Source: Acidobacteria subdivision 2 bacterium RH1 MAG20 (GTDB taxonomy: Bacteria; Acidobacteriota; Terriglobia; Terriglobales; Acidobacteriaceae). From it: a DNA stretch of 45,866 bases. This document shows, piece after piece, positions 1-7,987 of this stretch. The position numbers and the translations under genes were made by a program. Where the stretch lies: contig NFUO01000677.1 in NCBI GenBank assembly GCA_002197545.1, positions 1 to 45,866 on the forward strand, written 5' to 3'. The notes beneath the pieces are model-generated. The model searched no databases and had not been told where the DNA came from. It saw nothing but the letters and a program-made list of their open reading frames with translations. The stretch's first letter is position 1. Every line of letters starts with the position of its first letter.

Positions 1-500
1 ACATTCTTGTGGATGGTGCAGTTGTCTTCGATAGTGAGATTGTAGCCGAAGGTGAACTCGACGTTATGGAAGATCTTCACGTGTTTGCCAAGACGGCGAA
101 AGATATGCCGCCCCAACATGCAGCGAAAGCGAAAGCCCAGCCAGTGGTTAAGTCCAAGAGGCGAGCGGTCGAACATCTGCCAGAACCAGATAAGCGGCTT
201 GCGCACAGCGTACTGCTCCGGATCAACGTCCCCGTAGTACTCAGGTTCCAAAGTGGCATTGCGAGGGTCAAAAGACTCAGCAAGGACATTGGTGGCGAGT
301 TCCGTAGCGAGAGTGGTCAGCTTACGCCCGCCATGGGAGCGACCGAGATAGATCTGGTAAAGTTCGTCGCGGACGATCTCGGAACGGCGATCGACGGACT
401 GGCAACGGGTGAACTCCTCGTTGAGCTGCGAGAGCCACCTGACGTAGATGGCCTCGGCTTCGGGGGTCGGTTTGAGCTCGCGGTACGTGTGGATGGGCAT
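1..500 (-). CDS. Acyltransferase of the hexapeptide-repeat type, N-terminal part (runs off the left edge)
   Basis: An open frame reads leftwards from ATG at 498-500 to the window edge, so only about 166 N-terminal residues are visible and there is no stop. The start follows an AAAGAGG ribosome site. The N-terminal 70 residues are charged and helical-looking. The last residues visible (VKIFHNVEFTFGYNLTIED, then NCTIHKN) have the alternating short-strand pattern of a left-handed beta helix, as in LpxA/CysE-type acetyltransferases. That family transfers acyl groups to sugars or amino acids in the cytoplasm. The substrate cannot be told from this fragment. It begins 20 bp after the SIMPL gene stop on the same strand, so the two may be cotranscribed. 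The family call rests on a short stretch of repeat; the reading frame itself is secure. Confidence 0.7.
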   Translation of the reverse strand, partial: MPIHTYRELKPTPEAEAIYVRWLSQLNEEFTRCQSVDRRSEIVRDELYQIYLGRSHGGRKLTTLATELATNVLAESFDPRNATLEPEYYGDVDPEQYAVRKPLIWFWQMFDRSPLGLNHWLGFRFRCMLGRHIFRRLGKHVKIFHNVEFTFGYNLTIEDNCTIHKN

Positions 501-520
501 GGTCGCCTCTTTCGTAAAGG

Positions 521-1246
521 CTATTCGATGGCAAAGACTGCATGGACGGTAGCGGACTTTTCAATCTGGCGGGGGTTGATGGCCAGAGGTTCAACCTTTT
601 CCGCCATAGGAGCGCCGGCCATGGCGCGCATCATCATAGGGCGAATGGGGCTGGCCTGCACCTCGTTGCTGGCGTAGAGCAACGCGCCAAGCCTGGCGTT
701 GAGGCTCTGGGCCATCTGTTCGGCTTGAGTACGAGCACGTTGGAGAGCCTTGGCAGCGGCTTCGGCCTCGGGAGCGTTCTCATCCTTGAAGCTCCAGTCG
801 ATCTGGCCGCTCTGATTGGCCCCAGCTTTGACGGCAAGATCGAGGACCTTGGCGGCGTCATTGGCGTTCGTCCGTACAGTCCAGCTCTGGGTGACCTGAA
901 ACTTGCGCTGGGCCTTCTCGGCGTCGGTAAGCTTTTCTACCTGATAATTCTGCACCGGCGCGACGGACTGGTTCTCACTCTCGATGGACGAAGACGGAAT
1001 GCCAGCGGAGGTGAGGGCTTTGACGATGGCATTTGAGGTACGAGATCCATTGCTGTAGGCAGCATCGCTGTCCGGGCCATAGACGATGAATCCGACATGA
1101 ACGGTGGCGATATCGGCCATGGCCGTGACCTTATCGGTCGCGGTAACGGAGATCGTGCGGTTTTCCTTGCTGACCTGGATCGTCTGCGCGGAGGCGGCTA
1201 TGGCGGCGGTGCAAAGCGCAATAGCGGTAATGTGGAGGATCTTCAT
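521..1246 (-). CDS. SIMPL (DUF541, YggE-like) periplasmic protein
   Basis: This 241-aa protein starts with a clear signal peptide (MKILHITAIALCTAAIAASA, cleavage likely after the AQ region), so it should be periplasmic. The mature part begins with the family hallmark ISVTATDKVTAMADIATVHVGF and continues with the SNAIVKALTSAGI helix and an IESENQSVAP strand, typical of the SIMPL/YggE family of about 230-250 residues. Family members oligomerise into rings; E. coli YggE is linked to oxidative stress, but the molecular role is not settled. Its ATG overlaps the stop of the upstream 60-aa gene (TGA at 1245-1243), which suggests translational coupling. An acyltransferase gene follows 20 bp downstream. 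Confidence 0.88.
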   Translation of the reverse strand: MKILHITAIALCTAAIAASAQTIQVSKENRTISVTATDKVTAMADIATVHVGFIVYGPDSDAAYSNGSRTSNAIVKALTSAGIPSSSIESENQSVAPVQNYQVEKLTDAEKAQRKFQVTQSWTVRTNANDAAKVLDLAVKAGANQSGQIDWSFKDENAPEAEAAAKALQRARTQAEQMAQSLNARLGALLYASNEVQASPIRPMMMRAMAGAPMAEKVEPLAINPRQIEKSATVHAVFAIE

Positions 1247-1425
1247 TCTTCATCTCCTGTGTTGCCGATGAGATCGGCCATGGTGGGCTTATGTTTCGGT
1301 TTGGCTGCGAGCTTCTGTTTAGGATCGGGGAGGACGCGCTCGGGCGGCGGAGTGCCAACACGCGCCCGGGCATTCGCCTTTACGGCTTTGATCTTCGAAA
1401 AAACCTGCTTCTTCGGCTTGCTCAT
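1243..1425 (-). CDS. Small basic protein of unknown function, coupled to the SIMPL gene
   Basis: I chose the ATG at 1425, giving a 60-aa protein (starts MSKPKKQVFSKIKAVKANAR, ends MADLIGNTGDEE). A longer frame to 1467 exists but its extra residues look non-coding, and a GAG-type ribosome site lies just before 1425. The N-terminal two thirds is rich in Lys, Arg and Pro and probably disordered; the last dozen residues are acidic. No domain is recognised. The stop codon overlaps the SIMPL start by the ATGA arrangement, the strongest sign that this is a real gene. Nucleic-acid binding would fit the charge but is only a guess. Confidence 0.6.
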   Translation of the reverse strand: MSKPKKQVFSKIKAVKANARARVGTPPPERVLPDPKQKLAAKPKHKPTMADLIGNTGDEE

Positions 1426-1552
1426 CGTCTGCTCACCTTGGACACCTGCGGGCTGCAAGGCCCACACCGATTATGCAATACTCTCTTCGCAAGGGCAGCA
1501 TAACGGACGACCGCAGCGAAGTAACCGTCCCAGACCCCCGACGAGGTGCCCG

Positions 1553-1825
1553 ATGGAAGAGCGAGATTTTTTCGATGAGCGGCCGGAGCAGCGGACGCAT
1601 ATGATGACCTGTCCGCATTGCGGACAGCAGGACGAATATCAGCTGAGCTGGCTGGTCCGGCGCAAGAAGACCCAGTTGCCGCGTGGGGCCGACGACCGCG
1701 ACCGCGCTCGCTTCGCCAAGGCGCAGAGCTACATGGTGCGACGCGACGACATGGTGGGGTGCAAAAACGTCCGCTGCCGAAAACGGTTCGACGTGGCCGG
1801 AATCCAGTCGGTGGCGTTTATTTAA
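1553..1825 (+). CDS. Zinc-ribbon-like small protein
   Basis: This 90-aa protein starts at ATG 1553 (MEERDFFDERPEQRTHMM). The frame is open much further upstream, but that part overlaps the oppositely transcribed SIMPL gene and is a shadow. It has a CPHCGQQDEYQLSW knuckle near residue 20 and a second Cys pair (CKNVRC, then KRFDV) near residue 70, spaced as in a two-knuckle zinc ribbon. The middle is rich in Arg and Lys. The protein might bind nucleic acid or another protein. It is divergent from the small-protein/SIMPL pair, with about 130 bp between the starts. No named family is recognised. Confidence 0.65.
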   Translation: MEERDFFDERPEQRTHMMTCPHCGQQDEYQLSWLVRRKKTQLPRGADDRDRARFAKAQSYMVRRDDMVGCKNVRCRKRFDVAGIQSVAFI

Positions 1826-2003
1826 AACCGCCCTCTTTACGAATGAATATGCGTTCAGCTATGCTTTCGCCTGTGTGGAGAAAGGTTCCTTTTCATGCGC
1901 GGCTTTCGATAAAGGGATGCTGTGATTTAATGGAGTTGCGCTGTTGCCCGGCGGGGTAACGCGACCTTCGAACCGGAACCACACGCAGGAGATGAGTACA
2001 TCG

Positions 2004-2288
2004 ATGGCTAACACCTTGCTGCCCATAGAAGAACGGAATCTGACACCCGATCAGGTTGAACTGCTAGACAAGCGCCGGCGTCGCGGCCAGCTTTTTCTGA
2101 CGATCTGCCTGCAATGCCTCATCGTGGCGTCGCTGGTGACTCTGTGGGCCGGGCAGGACTGGACGCTGTCTCCGGGATGGATGCATCCCATGGTGTACTG
2201 GGATGCGACTATGTTCGCGGCGGCTCTCTTCTTTGGCATTGCCGGTGTTCGTCTGCGCCGCGGGAGCACGGAGTTCATCAGCTACTAG
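2004..2288 (+). CDS. Small membrane protein, two predicted helices
   Basis: The 94-aa product (MANTLLPIEERNLTPDQVEL) has a hydrophilic N-terminus and two hydrophobic segments (about residues 37-53, FLTICLQCLIVASLVTLWA, and 70-85, YWDATMFAAALFFGIAGV), each followed by basic residues, which suggests an inner-membrane hairpin. An AGGAG site at 1987-1991 lies 12 bp before ATG 2004. An ATG at 1992 abuts the same site and is too close to be favoured. The gene sits 40 bp ahead of the Fe-S oxidoreductase on the same strand. No family is recognised. Confidence 0.6.
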   Translation: MANTLLPIEERNLTPDQVELLDKRRRRGQLFLTICLQCLIVASLVTLWAGQDWTLSPGWMHPMVYWDATMFAAALFFGIAGVRLRRGSTEFISY

Positions 2289-2328
2289 CTGACAAGTCCA
2301 CTGGAGCCGCCTGCGGAAACTGTAGCGG

Positions 2329-4374
2329 ATGCGGGCCGTGCTGAGTGAAGGCGTAGCTCGCGGATGGGTTCGGATGGTTGCTGTATCGTGCGTAGCGATG
2401 GTGGGTGCCCGCTCGATGGGCGCAGCTTTCATCCCCGGAATACATCTCTCCGCAACGCTGGCCGAGCCAAGGCACTTCTCGGGACTTGAAGTCGCGCTGT
2501 TGCTCATCGGTTCCGTAATTTCATTAGTTCTTTTCTTCTGGCGTTTTGGGCCAATCCTGCGGACGATCTTCCGCTCAAAAAAAGATACGGATTTTTCTCT
2601 TCGTCCCATCGGGCGAAGGGTAGGTGACTTCGTCTGGGAGGTGCTTTGCCAGGGGAAGGTCATCCGACAACGTCCGCTGCCGGGGCTGGCTCATGCCTTC
2701 GTCTTCTGGGGATTTCTGGCGTTTGCCCTGGTAAGCCTGAACCACATCGCCAACGCCGTAGGGCTGGGCTTCCTGAGTCCCACAAATTATATCGGCAGCT
2801 TTTATTTCATCTTTGCGGCAATCTGGGCGTTGCTGGTGGCAGTTTCGATTACAGGCCTGTTTGTGCGGCGGTTTTTTGTTCGGCCCGCCTGGCTGGGCAA
2901 AAAGGTCTCGTATGAATCGGGAGTGATTGCATTCCTCATCTTCCTGCTGATGGTGAGCTATCTCGGCGCGTTCTTTGTAAGCGACGGCGGAACAGCGGTG
3001 AAGGTCCTGTGGTGGACGCACACCCTGACGCTGCTGGTGTTCCTGCCGCTGATTCCGCATACCAAGCATCTGCATCTGGTCATCAGCCCGTTTACCGTGT
3101 TTTTGAAGCGCGATGGCTTCTCGAAGATTCCTCCACTCAGCGGCGATGACGACTTCGGACTTGTCGCCGGCAAAGATGTGACGCAGTTGATCTCGCTCCA
3201 GGTCTATAGCTGCGTCGAGTGCGGACGCTGCACGGAGCACTGTCCTGCTTCAACCACAGGAAAGGTGCTGAACCCGAAAGAGATCATCCTTGGGACGCGT
3301 TCGTATCTGAACGAATTTGGACCAGCTTCGGAAATATCGTTATTGACGGACGCGCGCGAGGCGTCTTCTGACGATCCTGCCGCGAAGTACATGAGCATGG
3401 AAGCGGCGTTTGAATGCACGACCTGCGGGAGCTGCGAGTATCAATGCCCGGTTGGCATTCAGCATCTGCCGATCATCATTGGGCTGCGGCGCGGAGCGAC
3501 CAACACCGGCGCATGGGAAGACGCCCACGGAACAAAGCTATTTCTGGCGCTGGAGAAACAGGGGAATGCTCTTGGGCTAAGCGCGATGGAGCGGGACAAA
3601 TTCATCCAGAAGCAGGGATTTCCTATCTTCGACGGGACGCAGGAGTATTGCCTGTGGCTTGGGTGCATGGGCGGCTACGACCCAAAAGGCCGCGAAATTA
3701 TTGCCGACTTCGCGCGGGTGATGCAGCATCTGGGGACGACGTTTGGCGTATTGAAGAAAGAAAAATGCACCGGCGATCCGGCGCGTCGGCTGGGCAACGA
3801 TCTTGTGTTTCAGACCATGGCAGAGTTCGGACTGAAGGCATTTGAGACAGCGAAGGTACAGAAGATCGTCGCCATCTGTCCGCATTGCGTGCGAACGATC
3901 TCGAACGACTGGCGCGAGTATGGGATCGCTCCCGAGATCGAGCACCACAGCGAATTCATGGCGCGGCATAAGGACCGCTTGCCTAAGCAGAACTCCGGCG
4001 AGAGCATTGTCTACCACGACCCCTGCTATCTTGGCCGTTATCGCGATGTGTATGAGGAACCGCGAGAGATTGTGTCGATGGCAGGCAAACTGGTCGAGGC
4101 TCCACGTTCGCACGAGCGCAGTTTTTGCTGCGGCGCCGGCGGAGGACTGGCCTTTCTCGGCGAAGAGAGCGGCGAGCGAGTAAGCCATGTTCGCGCAGCG
4201 GAGCTTGCCGGTACAGGCGCACAGATTGTGGGCACTGCCTGTCCGTTTTGCAACACGATGTTTCGTGACGCGCTATCGGCGATGGGCGAAGCTCCGCCAC
4301 AGTTGCTGGACATCGCCCAGTTGACCGCACGAGCTTTACCCACACAGGCATCAGAGATTAAAACAGGAGAGTGA
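2329..4374 (+). CDS. Membrane-bound Fe-S oxidoreductase, EtfD/EMO-like (ETF:menaquinone oxidoreductase)
   Basis: This protein of up to 681 aa has about five N-terminal transmembrane segments with a NarI-like region that probably carries haem ligands (HAFVFWGF and later His residues). Two [4Fe-4S] motifs follow: CVECGRCTEHCP near residue 295 and CTTCGSCEYQCP near 363. A C-terminal pair of CCG-type cysteine-rich domains comes next (CLWLGCMGG, CPHCVRT, DPCYLGRY, and CCGAGGG near residue 600), as in HdrD/GlpC. Together this is the layout of EtfD/EMO proteins, which oxidise ETF and reduce menaquinone. The genes for both ETF subunits follow with overlaps, which supports the role. The start is uncertain: ATGs at 2374, 2398 and 2416 are alternatives, because the first 25-30 residues look poorly conserved. 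The family call is strong; the exact quinone partner is inferred. Confidence 0.88.
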   Translation: MRAVLSEGVARGWVRMVAVSCVAMVGARSMGAAFIPGIHLSATLAEPRHFSGLEVALLLIGSVISLVLFFWRFGPILRTIFRSKKDTDFSLRPIGRRVGDFVWEVLCQGKVIRQRPLPGLAHAFVFWGFLAFALVSLNHIANAVGLGFLSPTNYIGSFYFIFAAIWALLVAVSITGLFVRRFFVRPAWLGKKVSYESGVIAFLIFLLMVSYLGAFFVSDGGTAVKVLWWTHTLTLLVFLPLIPHTKHLHLVISPFTVFLKRDGFSKIPPLSGDDDFGLVAGKDVTQLISLQVYSCVECGRCTEHCPASTTGKVLNPKEIILGTRSYLNEFGPASEISLLTDAREASSDDPAAKYMSMEAAFECTTCGSCEYQCPVGIQHLPIIIGLRRGATNTGAWEDAHGTKLFLALEKQGNALGLSAMERDKFIQKQGFPIFDGTQEYCLWLGCMGGYDPKGREIIADFARVMQHLGTTFGVLKKEKCTGDPARRLGNDLVFQTMAEFGLKAFETAKVQKIVAICPHCVRTISNDWREYGIAPEIEHHSEFMARHKDRLPKQNSGESIVYHDPCYLGRYRDVYEEPREIVSMAGKLVEAPRSHERSFCCGAGGGLAFLGEESGERVSHVRAAELAGTGAQIVGTACPFCNTMFRDALSAMGEAPPQLLDIAQLTARALPTQASEIKTGE

Positions 4375-5138
4375 TGAAGATACTTGTAGCGATAAAGCAG
4401 GTGCCGGAACGGGATGCGCAGATCAGCATTGCCGCTGATGGCAGATGGATTGACGAGAGCGATCTGAACTACACCATCAACGAGCCGGATGCATACGCAC
4501 TCGAAGAGGCATTGCAGTTGAAGGAGAAGAACGGCGGCGAAGTCGTTGTGCTGTGCGCCGGGCCGGAGCGAGTAACAAGCGCGCTTCGCGAGGCGTTGGC
4601 TAAAGGAGCGGACCGCGCCATTCACATCGAGGTCAATGATCTGGGCGAGCGCGATACGCTCGGCATCGCACAGATACTTGCAGACGCGGCCAAAGCCGAA
4701 TCTCCTGACCTGATACTGACAGGATTGCAATCCGATGACCTTGGCCTTGGCCAGACGGGTGTAGTGCTGGCAGAACTGCTGGGGATGCCCCACGCAACCA
4801 TCATCATGCAGGTCGAGGTCGCAGGCTCCGGCCTGAAGGTGAAGCGCGAGCTCGAAGACGGCTGGTTTCAACATGTCGAAATACCTTTGCCCGCACTCCT
4901 GACGATTCAGTCAGGCGGCAACAAGCTGCGCTACGCCACGCTGATGGGCATCAAGAAAGCCAAGACGAAGGAGACAAAGACGGTGCAGCCCGCGGCTCCC
5001 GCAACAGCTCGGGCGATTACGCTGGAACGAGTTTATCTCCCGGAGAAGCAGAAGAAGACTGAGATGCTGACCGGAACTCCTGCCGAAGTAGCAGCCAAGC
5101 TGGTGGAGAAGCTGAAGTTTGAAGTGAGGGTGATATGA
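4374..5138 (+). CDS. etfB: Electron transfer flavoprotein, beta subunit
   Basis: The 254-aa product starts MKILVAIKQVPERDAQISI, the usual EtfB/FixA opening, followed by the INEPDAYALEEALQLKE region and the DLILTGLQSDDLG nucleotide-binding loop. It pairs with EtfA to form the soluble flavoprotein that takes electrons from acyl-CoA dehydrogenases. The length is normal for the family. ATG 4374 overlaps the stop of the Fe-S oxidoreductase (TGATG); a GTG one codon earlier is possible. The stop overlaps the etfA start by ATGA. This three-gene overlap implies one transcript and coupled translation. The call is secure. Confidence 0.95.
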   Translation: MKILVAIKQVPERDAQISIAADGRWIDESDLNYTINEPDAYALEEALQLKEKNGGEVVVLCAGPERVTSALREALAKGADRAIHIEVNDLGERDTLGIAQILADAAKAESPDLILTGLQSDDLGLGQTGVVLAELLGMPHATIIMQVEVAGSGLKVKRELEDGWFQHVEIPLPALLTIQSGGNKLRYATLMGIKKAKTKETKTVQPAAPATARAITLERVYLPEKQKKTEMLTGTPAEVAAKLVEKLKFEVRVI

Positions 5139-6106
5139 GCGGCGTTCTCGTACTGATGGAGCAGCGCGGCGGCGTATGGAACCGCATGAGCTTTGAAGCT
5201 TTGGCGGCGGGACAGCAACTGGCGGCGAAGCTGGGCGTAGAGTGCGCGGCCGCGGTCATCGGCGAAGATATCGATGCTCTCAGCGCTGAACTAGCCGGGA
5301 AAAAGCTGGCAAAGATCTTCACTGTGCAACATGCATTGCTGAAGACCTATACCTCGGATGGCTACGTCACTGCGCTGGAGCAGTTGGTAAAACACGCAGC
5401 CCCAGCCTATGTGCTGCTACCGCACACCTATCAGGTGCGAGACTTCGCTCCCGCACTGGCAACGCGATTCAAACAGGTGCTCATCAGCGACGTCATCGCC
5501 ATCCATGATGGCCCGGTATTTGTGCGCCAGTTATTGCAGGGCAAGTTGAACGCGGATTACAAGCAGACTGGATCAGGCCCATGCTTCGTGTCGGTGCAGG
5601 CAGGAACATTCCGGGCCGAAGCCGTCGAAGCGGGGACAGCAACCGTCGAAAGCTTCACTCCACAACTCGAAGCCAGCCAGATTCGCAATAAACCGGGTGG
5701 GCCGTTCCGCGAAGCTGCCCAGACAGTCGATCTCAGTGCCGCACCCGTGATTGTCTCCGTCGGACGCGGTATCGGGGAGCAGGAGAACATCGGCATCGTC
5801 GAAGAACTGGCGGGAGCGCTAGGAGCAGAACTGGCCGCATCGCGTCCTATCTGCGACAACGGCTGGCTACCGATGGAACGGCAGGTCGGCAGCTCCGGCC
5901 AGACCGTCTCGCCCAAGCTCTATCTCGCCGTTGGCATCTCCGGCGCAATTCAGCATCTCGTTGGAATGAAGGGCTCAAAGACTGTCATTGCAATCAACAA
6001 GGATGAAAATGCGCCCATCTTTGAAGTTGCGGACTACGGCGTTATCGGAGATCTGTTCGAGATTGTTCCAGCATTGACCAAAGCTGTGCTGGCGGCAAAG
6101 AGATAG
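5135..6106 (+). CDS. etfA: Electron transfer flavoprotein, alpha subunit
   Basis: The 323-aa product has the EtfA/FixB layout. An N-terminal domain (MSGVLVLMEQRGGVWNRMS) is followed by the C-terminal FAD domain with VSVGRGIGEQENI, the GWLPMERQVGSSGQTVSPKLY loop region, GISGAIQHLVGM and AINKDENAPIFEVADYG, which are the classic FAD contacts. It forms a heterodimer with EtfB and, by context, delivers electrons to the membrane oxidoreductase encoded two genes upstream. No dehydrogenase gene lies in the same operon, so the donor must be encoded elsewhere. The gene ends one base before the end of the oppositely oriented toxin gene. Confidence 0.96.
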   Translation: MSGVLVLMEQRGGVWNRMSFEALAAGQQLAAKLGVECAAAVIGEDIDALSAELAGKKLAKIFTVQHALLKTYTSDGYVTALEQLVKHAAPAYVLLPHTYQVRDFAPALATRFKQVLISDVIAIHDGPVFVRQLLQGKLNADYKQTGSGPCFVSVQAGTFRAEAVEAGTATVESFTPQLEASQIRNKPGGPFREAAQTVDLSAAPVIVSVGRGIGEQENIGIVEELAGALGAELAASRPICDNGWLPMERQVGSSGQTVSPKLYLAVGISGAIQHLVGMKGSKTVIAINKDENAPIFEVADYGVIGDLFEIVPALTKAVLAAKR

Positions 6107-6107
6107 A

Positions 6108-6416
6108 TCAGGTCAAAGGAGCATATTCCAAAGATGTTCGGTCGCGGGCTCCGTGCAAAATCAGGACAATCTCGATCTGGCCATCATGCATCTGGTAGAG
6201 GATAACGAATGGAGGACGCATCGCGCGGCGAAGTTGCGCCTCGCTTCGGTCAGGTTCGATTGGACAACTCATTGGAAAATCTGCGATCTGGCGGAAAATC
6301 CTGCGAAAGCCGGCTGAAAGCTGTTTCGCCTGTCTCGCGCCAAACTTCTTTCGGGTGTAGCGTCCAATATCCAGAATTTGGGTTCGCGCGAGTTTGGATA
6401 TCTGGAGCTTAATCAC
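6108..6416 (-). CDS. ParE/RelE-superfamily toxin
   Basis: The longer frame to 6626 overlaps the antitoxin fully, so I chose GTG at 6416, which overlaps the antitoxin stop by 8 bases and gives 102 aa. The sequence IKLQISKLARTQILDIGRYT, KKFGARQA, then RPPFVILYQMHDGQIEIVLILHGARD matches the ParE fold: an N-terminal strand, two helices, then a strand with an Arg near the C-terminal turn. ParE toxins poison DNA gyrase, while RelE relatives cut mRNA; the ParE branch fits better here because of the RYTRKKFG helix and C-terminal HGARD. It lies tail to tail with etfA with one base between them, so there is no room for a terminator. Confidence 0.82.
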   Translation of the reverse strand: MIKLQISKLARTQILDIGRYTRKKFGARQAKQLSAGFRRIFRQIADFPMSCPIEPDRSEAQLRRAMRPPFVILYQMHDGQIEIVLILHGARDRTSLEYAPLT

Positions 6417-6663
6417 GATTTGCGATGCTATCCAGGTCACGGAGGACATCATCGGCGGAGTAAAGTCTACCTTGACGAGCGTCTTCGAGACCTTCGAGAA
6501 CAAGTTGGTGACGCGCCTCAAAATTTGCATGAAACCACGACGGCTCAGCGATAACATAGGCCTCAAGCGCCTGCTCGATAAGCTGCTCCGGCGAGATCGC
6601 CCCATGTTCGTTCTGTTCCTTGGCAATGATCGCCGCGCTCCGGGAGGTGAGTTCCACGTTCAT
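6409..6663 (-). CDS. Antitoxin of the ParD-like type
   Basis: This 84-aa protein (MNVELTSRSAAIIAKEQNEH) begins with a short strand followed by helices, as in ribbon-helix-helix antitoxins, and has an acidic C-terminal part (LEDARQGRLYSADDVLRDLD) of the kind that wraps a ParE toxin. It precedes the toxin and overlaps it by 8 bases, the usual antitoxin-first order. Antitoxins of this type repress their own promoter, and a matching inverted repeat lies just upstream at 6670-6706. The ATG at 6663 has no good ribosome site, so the mRNA may be leaderless or nearly so. The pairing is well supported; the antitoxin family is less certain. Confidence 0.8.
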   Translation of the reverse strand: MNVELTSRSAAIIAKEQNEHGAISPEQLIEQALEAYVIAEPSWFHANFEARHQLVLEGLEDARQGRLYSADDVLRDLDSIANRD

Positions 6664-6669
6664 GCGGGT

Positions 6670-6706
6670 AGTATAACGGTGTAGCGAAACTTATACTCGC
6701 TATACT
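6670..6706 (-). promoter_or_regulatory. Probable operator/promoter of the toxin-antitoxin pair
   Basis: AGTATAA at 6670-6676 and TTATACT at 6691-6697 form perfect 7-bp arms 14 bp apart, and a second TATACT follows at 6701-6706. On the minus strand, TATACT at 6675-6670 is also a good -10 box just seven bases before the antitoxin ATG. Tandem half-sites over the promoter are the usual arrangement for autorepression by a ParD-type antitoxin. The sites are visible; their use is inferred. Confidence 0.5.
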
Positions 6707-6773
6707 GAGTGATATCTTGTTGCCTGCTTCCCTCCCCAAGTGAACGCATCTAACAGATGTTGAAACGAAGTCG

Positions 6774-7892
6774 ATGGCTGACCTGATGCCCTATATAACG
6801 ATTGACGATGCCGCTACCCCCGTTCTGGAGCGGACTGGAGATGAACGGGACGACCATGCTCAGCAGATTCAGGGCAGGCTGCGGGACAAGTTTGGCCGTG
6901 CGATCACCGATCTTCGCGTCTCTGTAACCGACCGCTGCAACTACAAATGCGTGTATTGCCGCACAGGCAACGAAGGCGCGCAATATACGGAACTTGCCAT
7001 TGCGGATTACCTGCGCATGGTGCGCAGGTTCGTCTCGCTTGGAGTGGAGAAGGTCAGGCTGACCGGGGGCGAACCCTTATTGCGGCACGGTCTGGTGGAG
7101 ATGGTAAGCGAGCTGGCGAAGATGCGCACGGCCTATCTGCCGGATGGAACACACACGGAGGATGGCAGGCCACTCGATATTGCGTTGACCACAAATGGAC
7201 ATCTGCTCGAAGGCCTGGCACAGCCACTGAAGGATGCGGGACTGAACCGCATCACGGTCAGCATGGATGCTGTGGATGCAGAGACATTTACTGCAATCAC
7301 GCGCGTTCCGCGCAGCTTCGACCGCGTGATGGCTGGGATACGGCAGGCCAAGGCAGTCGGGCTGGGGCCGGTAAAGGTGAACTGTGTCCTGATGCGCGGG
7401 TTCAACGATGGCCAGATCGAGCAGTTCGCGGACTTCTCCAGGCGCGAGGGCGTCATCGTGCGGTTCATCGAGTTCATGCCACTTGAGGAAGACCGCAGTT
7501 GGAAGCCGGAGACGGTGATTCCAATGGATGAAGTTGTGGCACAGCTGAACGCGTACCGTCCGCTGGTAGAACTGGCGCCACATGCGGCAAGTGAGACTGC
7601 AAAACGGTTTACGTTCGACGATGGGCTTGGCGAGATAGGCATCATCGCGCCGGTGTCGCGACCGTTCTGCGGACACTGCAGCAGGGTTCGGCTGACCTCG
7701 GATGGAAAGATACGGACTTGTCTGTTTTCTCAAAGCGATCATGATCTTTATGGAGAGATGGTGCGTGGTGGAACCGATGCGGAACTTGATACGTATATTC
7801 GCAAAGTAGTGATGAGGAAAGAGGCGCGTCATCACATCGGCGAGCCAGACTTTGAGAAACCTTCGCGGAACATGGTCCATATTGGCGGTTGA
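6774..7892 (+). CDS. moaA: GTP 3',8-cyclase (molybdenum cofactor biosynthesis protein A)
   Basis: This 372-aa radical-SAM enzyme carries the N-terminal cluster motif RCNYKCVYC (Cys55, Cys59, Cys62), the GGEPL SAM loop (VRLTGGEPLLRHG) and the C-terminal cluster Cys299, Cys302 and Cys316 (FCGHCSRVRLTSDGKIRTC). It ends in HIGG, the conserved MoaA double-Gly tail. It converts GTP to 3',8-cyclo-dihydro-GTP, the first step of molybdopterin synthesis, in the cytoplasm. About 45 residues precede the radical-SAM domain, slightly long but normal for the phylum as far as I know. No other moa/moe gene is nearby. The molybdenum-dependent formate dehydrogenase at 25 kb would be a user of its product. Confidence 0.95.
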   Translation: MADLMPYITIDDAATPVLERTGDERDDHAQQIQGRLRDKFGRAITDLRVSVTDRCNYKCVYCRTGNEGAQYTELAIADYLRMVRRFVSLGVEKVRLTGGEPLLRHGLVEMVSELAKMRTAYLPDGTHTEDGRPLDIALTTNGHLLEGLAQPLKDAGLNRITVSMDAVDAETFTAITRVPRSFDRVMAGIRQAKAVGLGPVKVNCVLMRGFNDGQIEQFADFSRREGVIVRFIEFMPLEEDRSWKPETVIPMDEVVAQLNAYRPLVELAPHAASETAKRFTFDDGLGEIGIIAPVSRPFCGHCSRVRLTSDGKIRTCLFSQSDHDLYGEMVRGGTDAELDTYIRKVVMRKEARHHIGEPDFEKPSRNMVHIGG

Positions 7893-7987
7893 CGCAATTC
7901 TCTATAGGATGAATCCTCAAGCCTTCTTAACATTTTGCTGACAAATTACTTCTTAAGTAAGTGGTGTGCTCTCTTGAGGTCCAGTGA

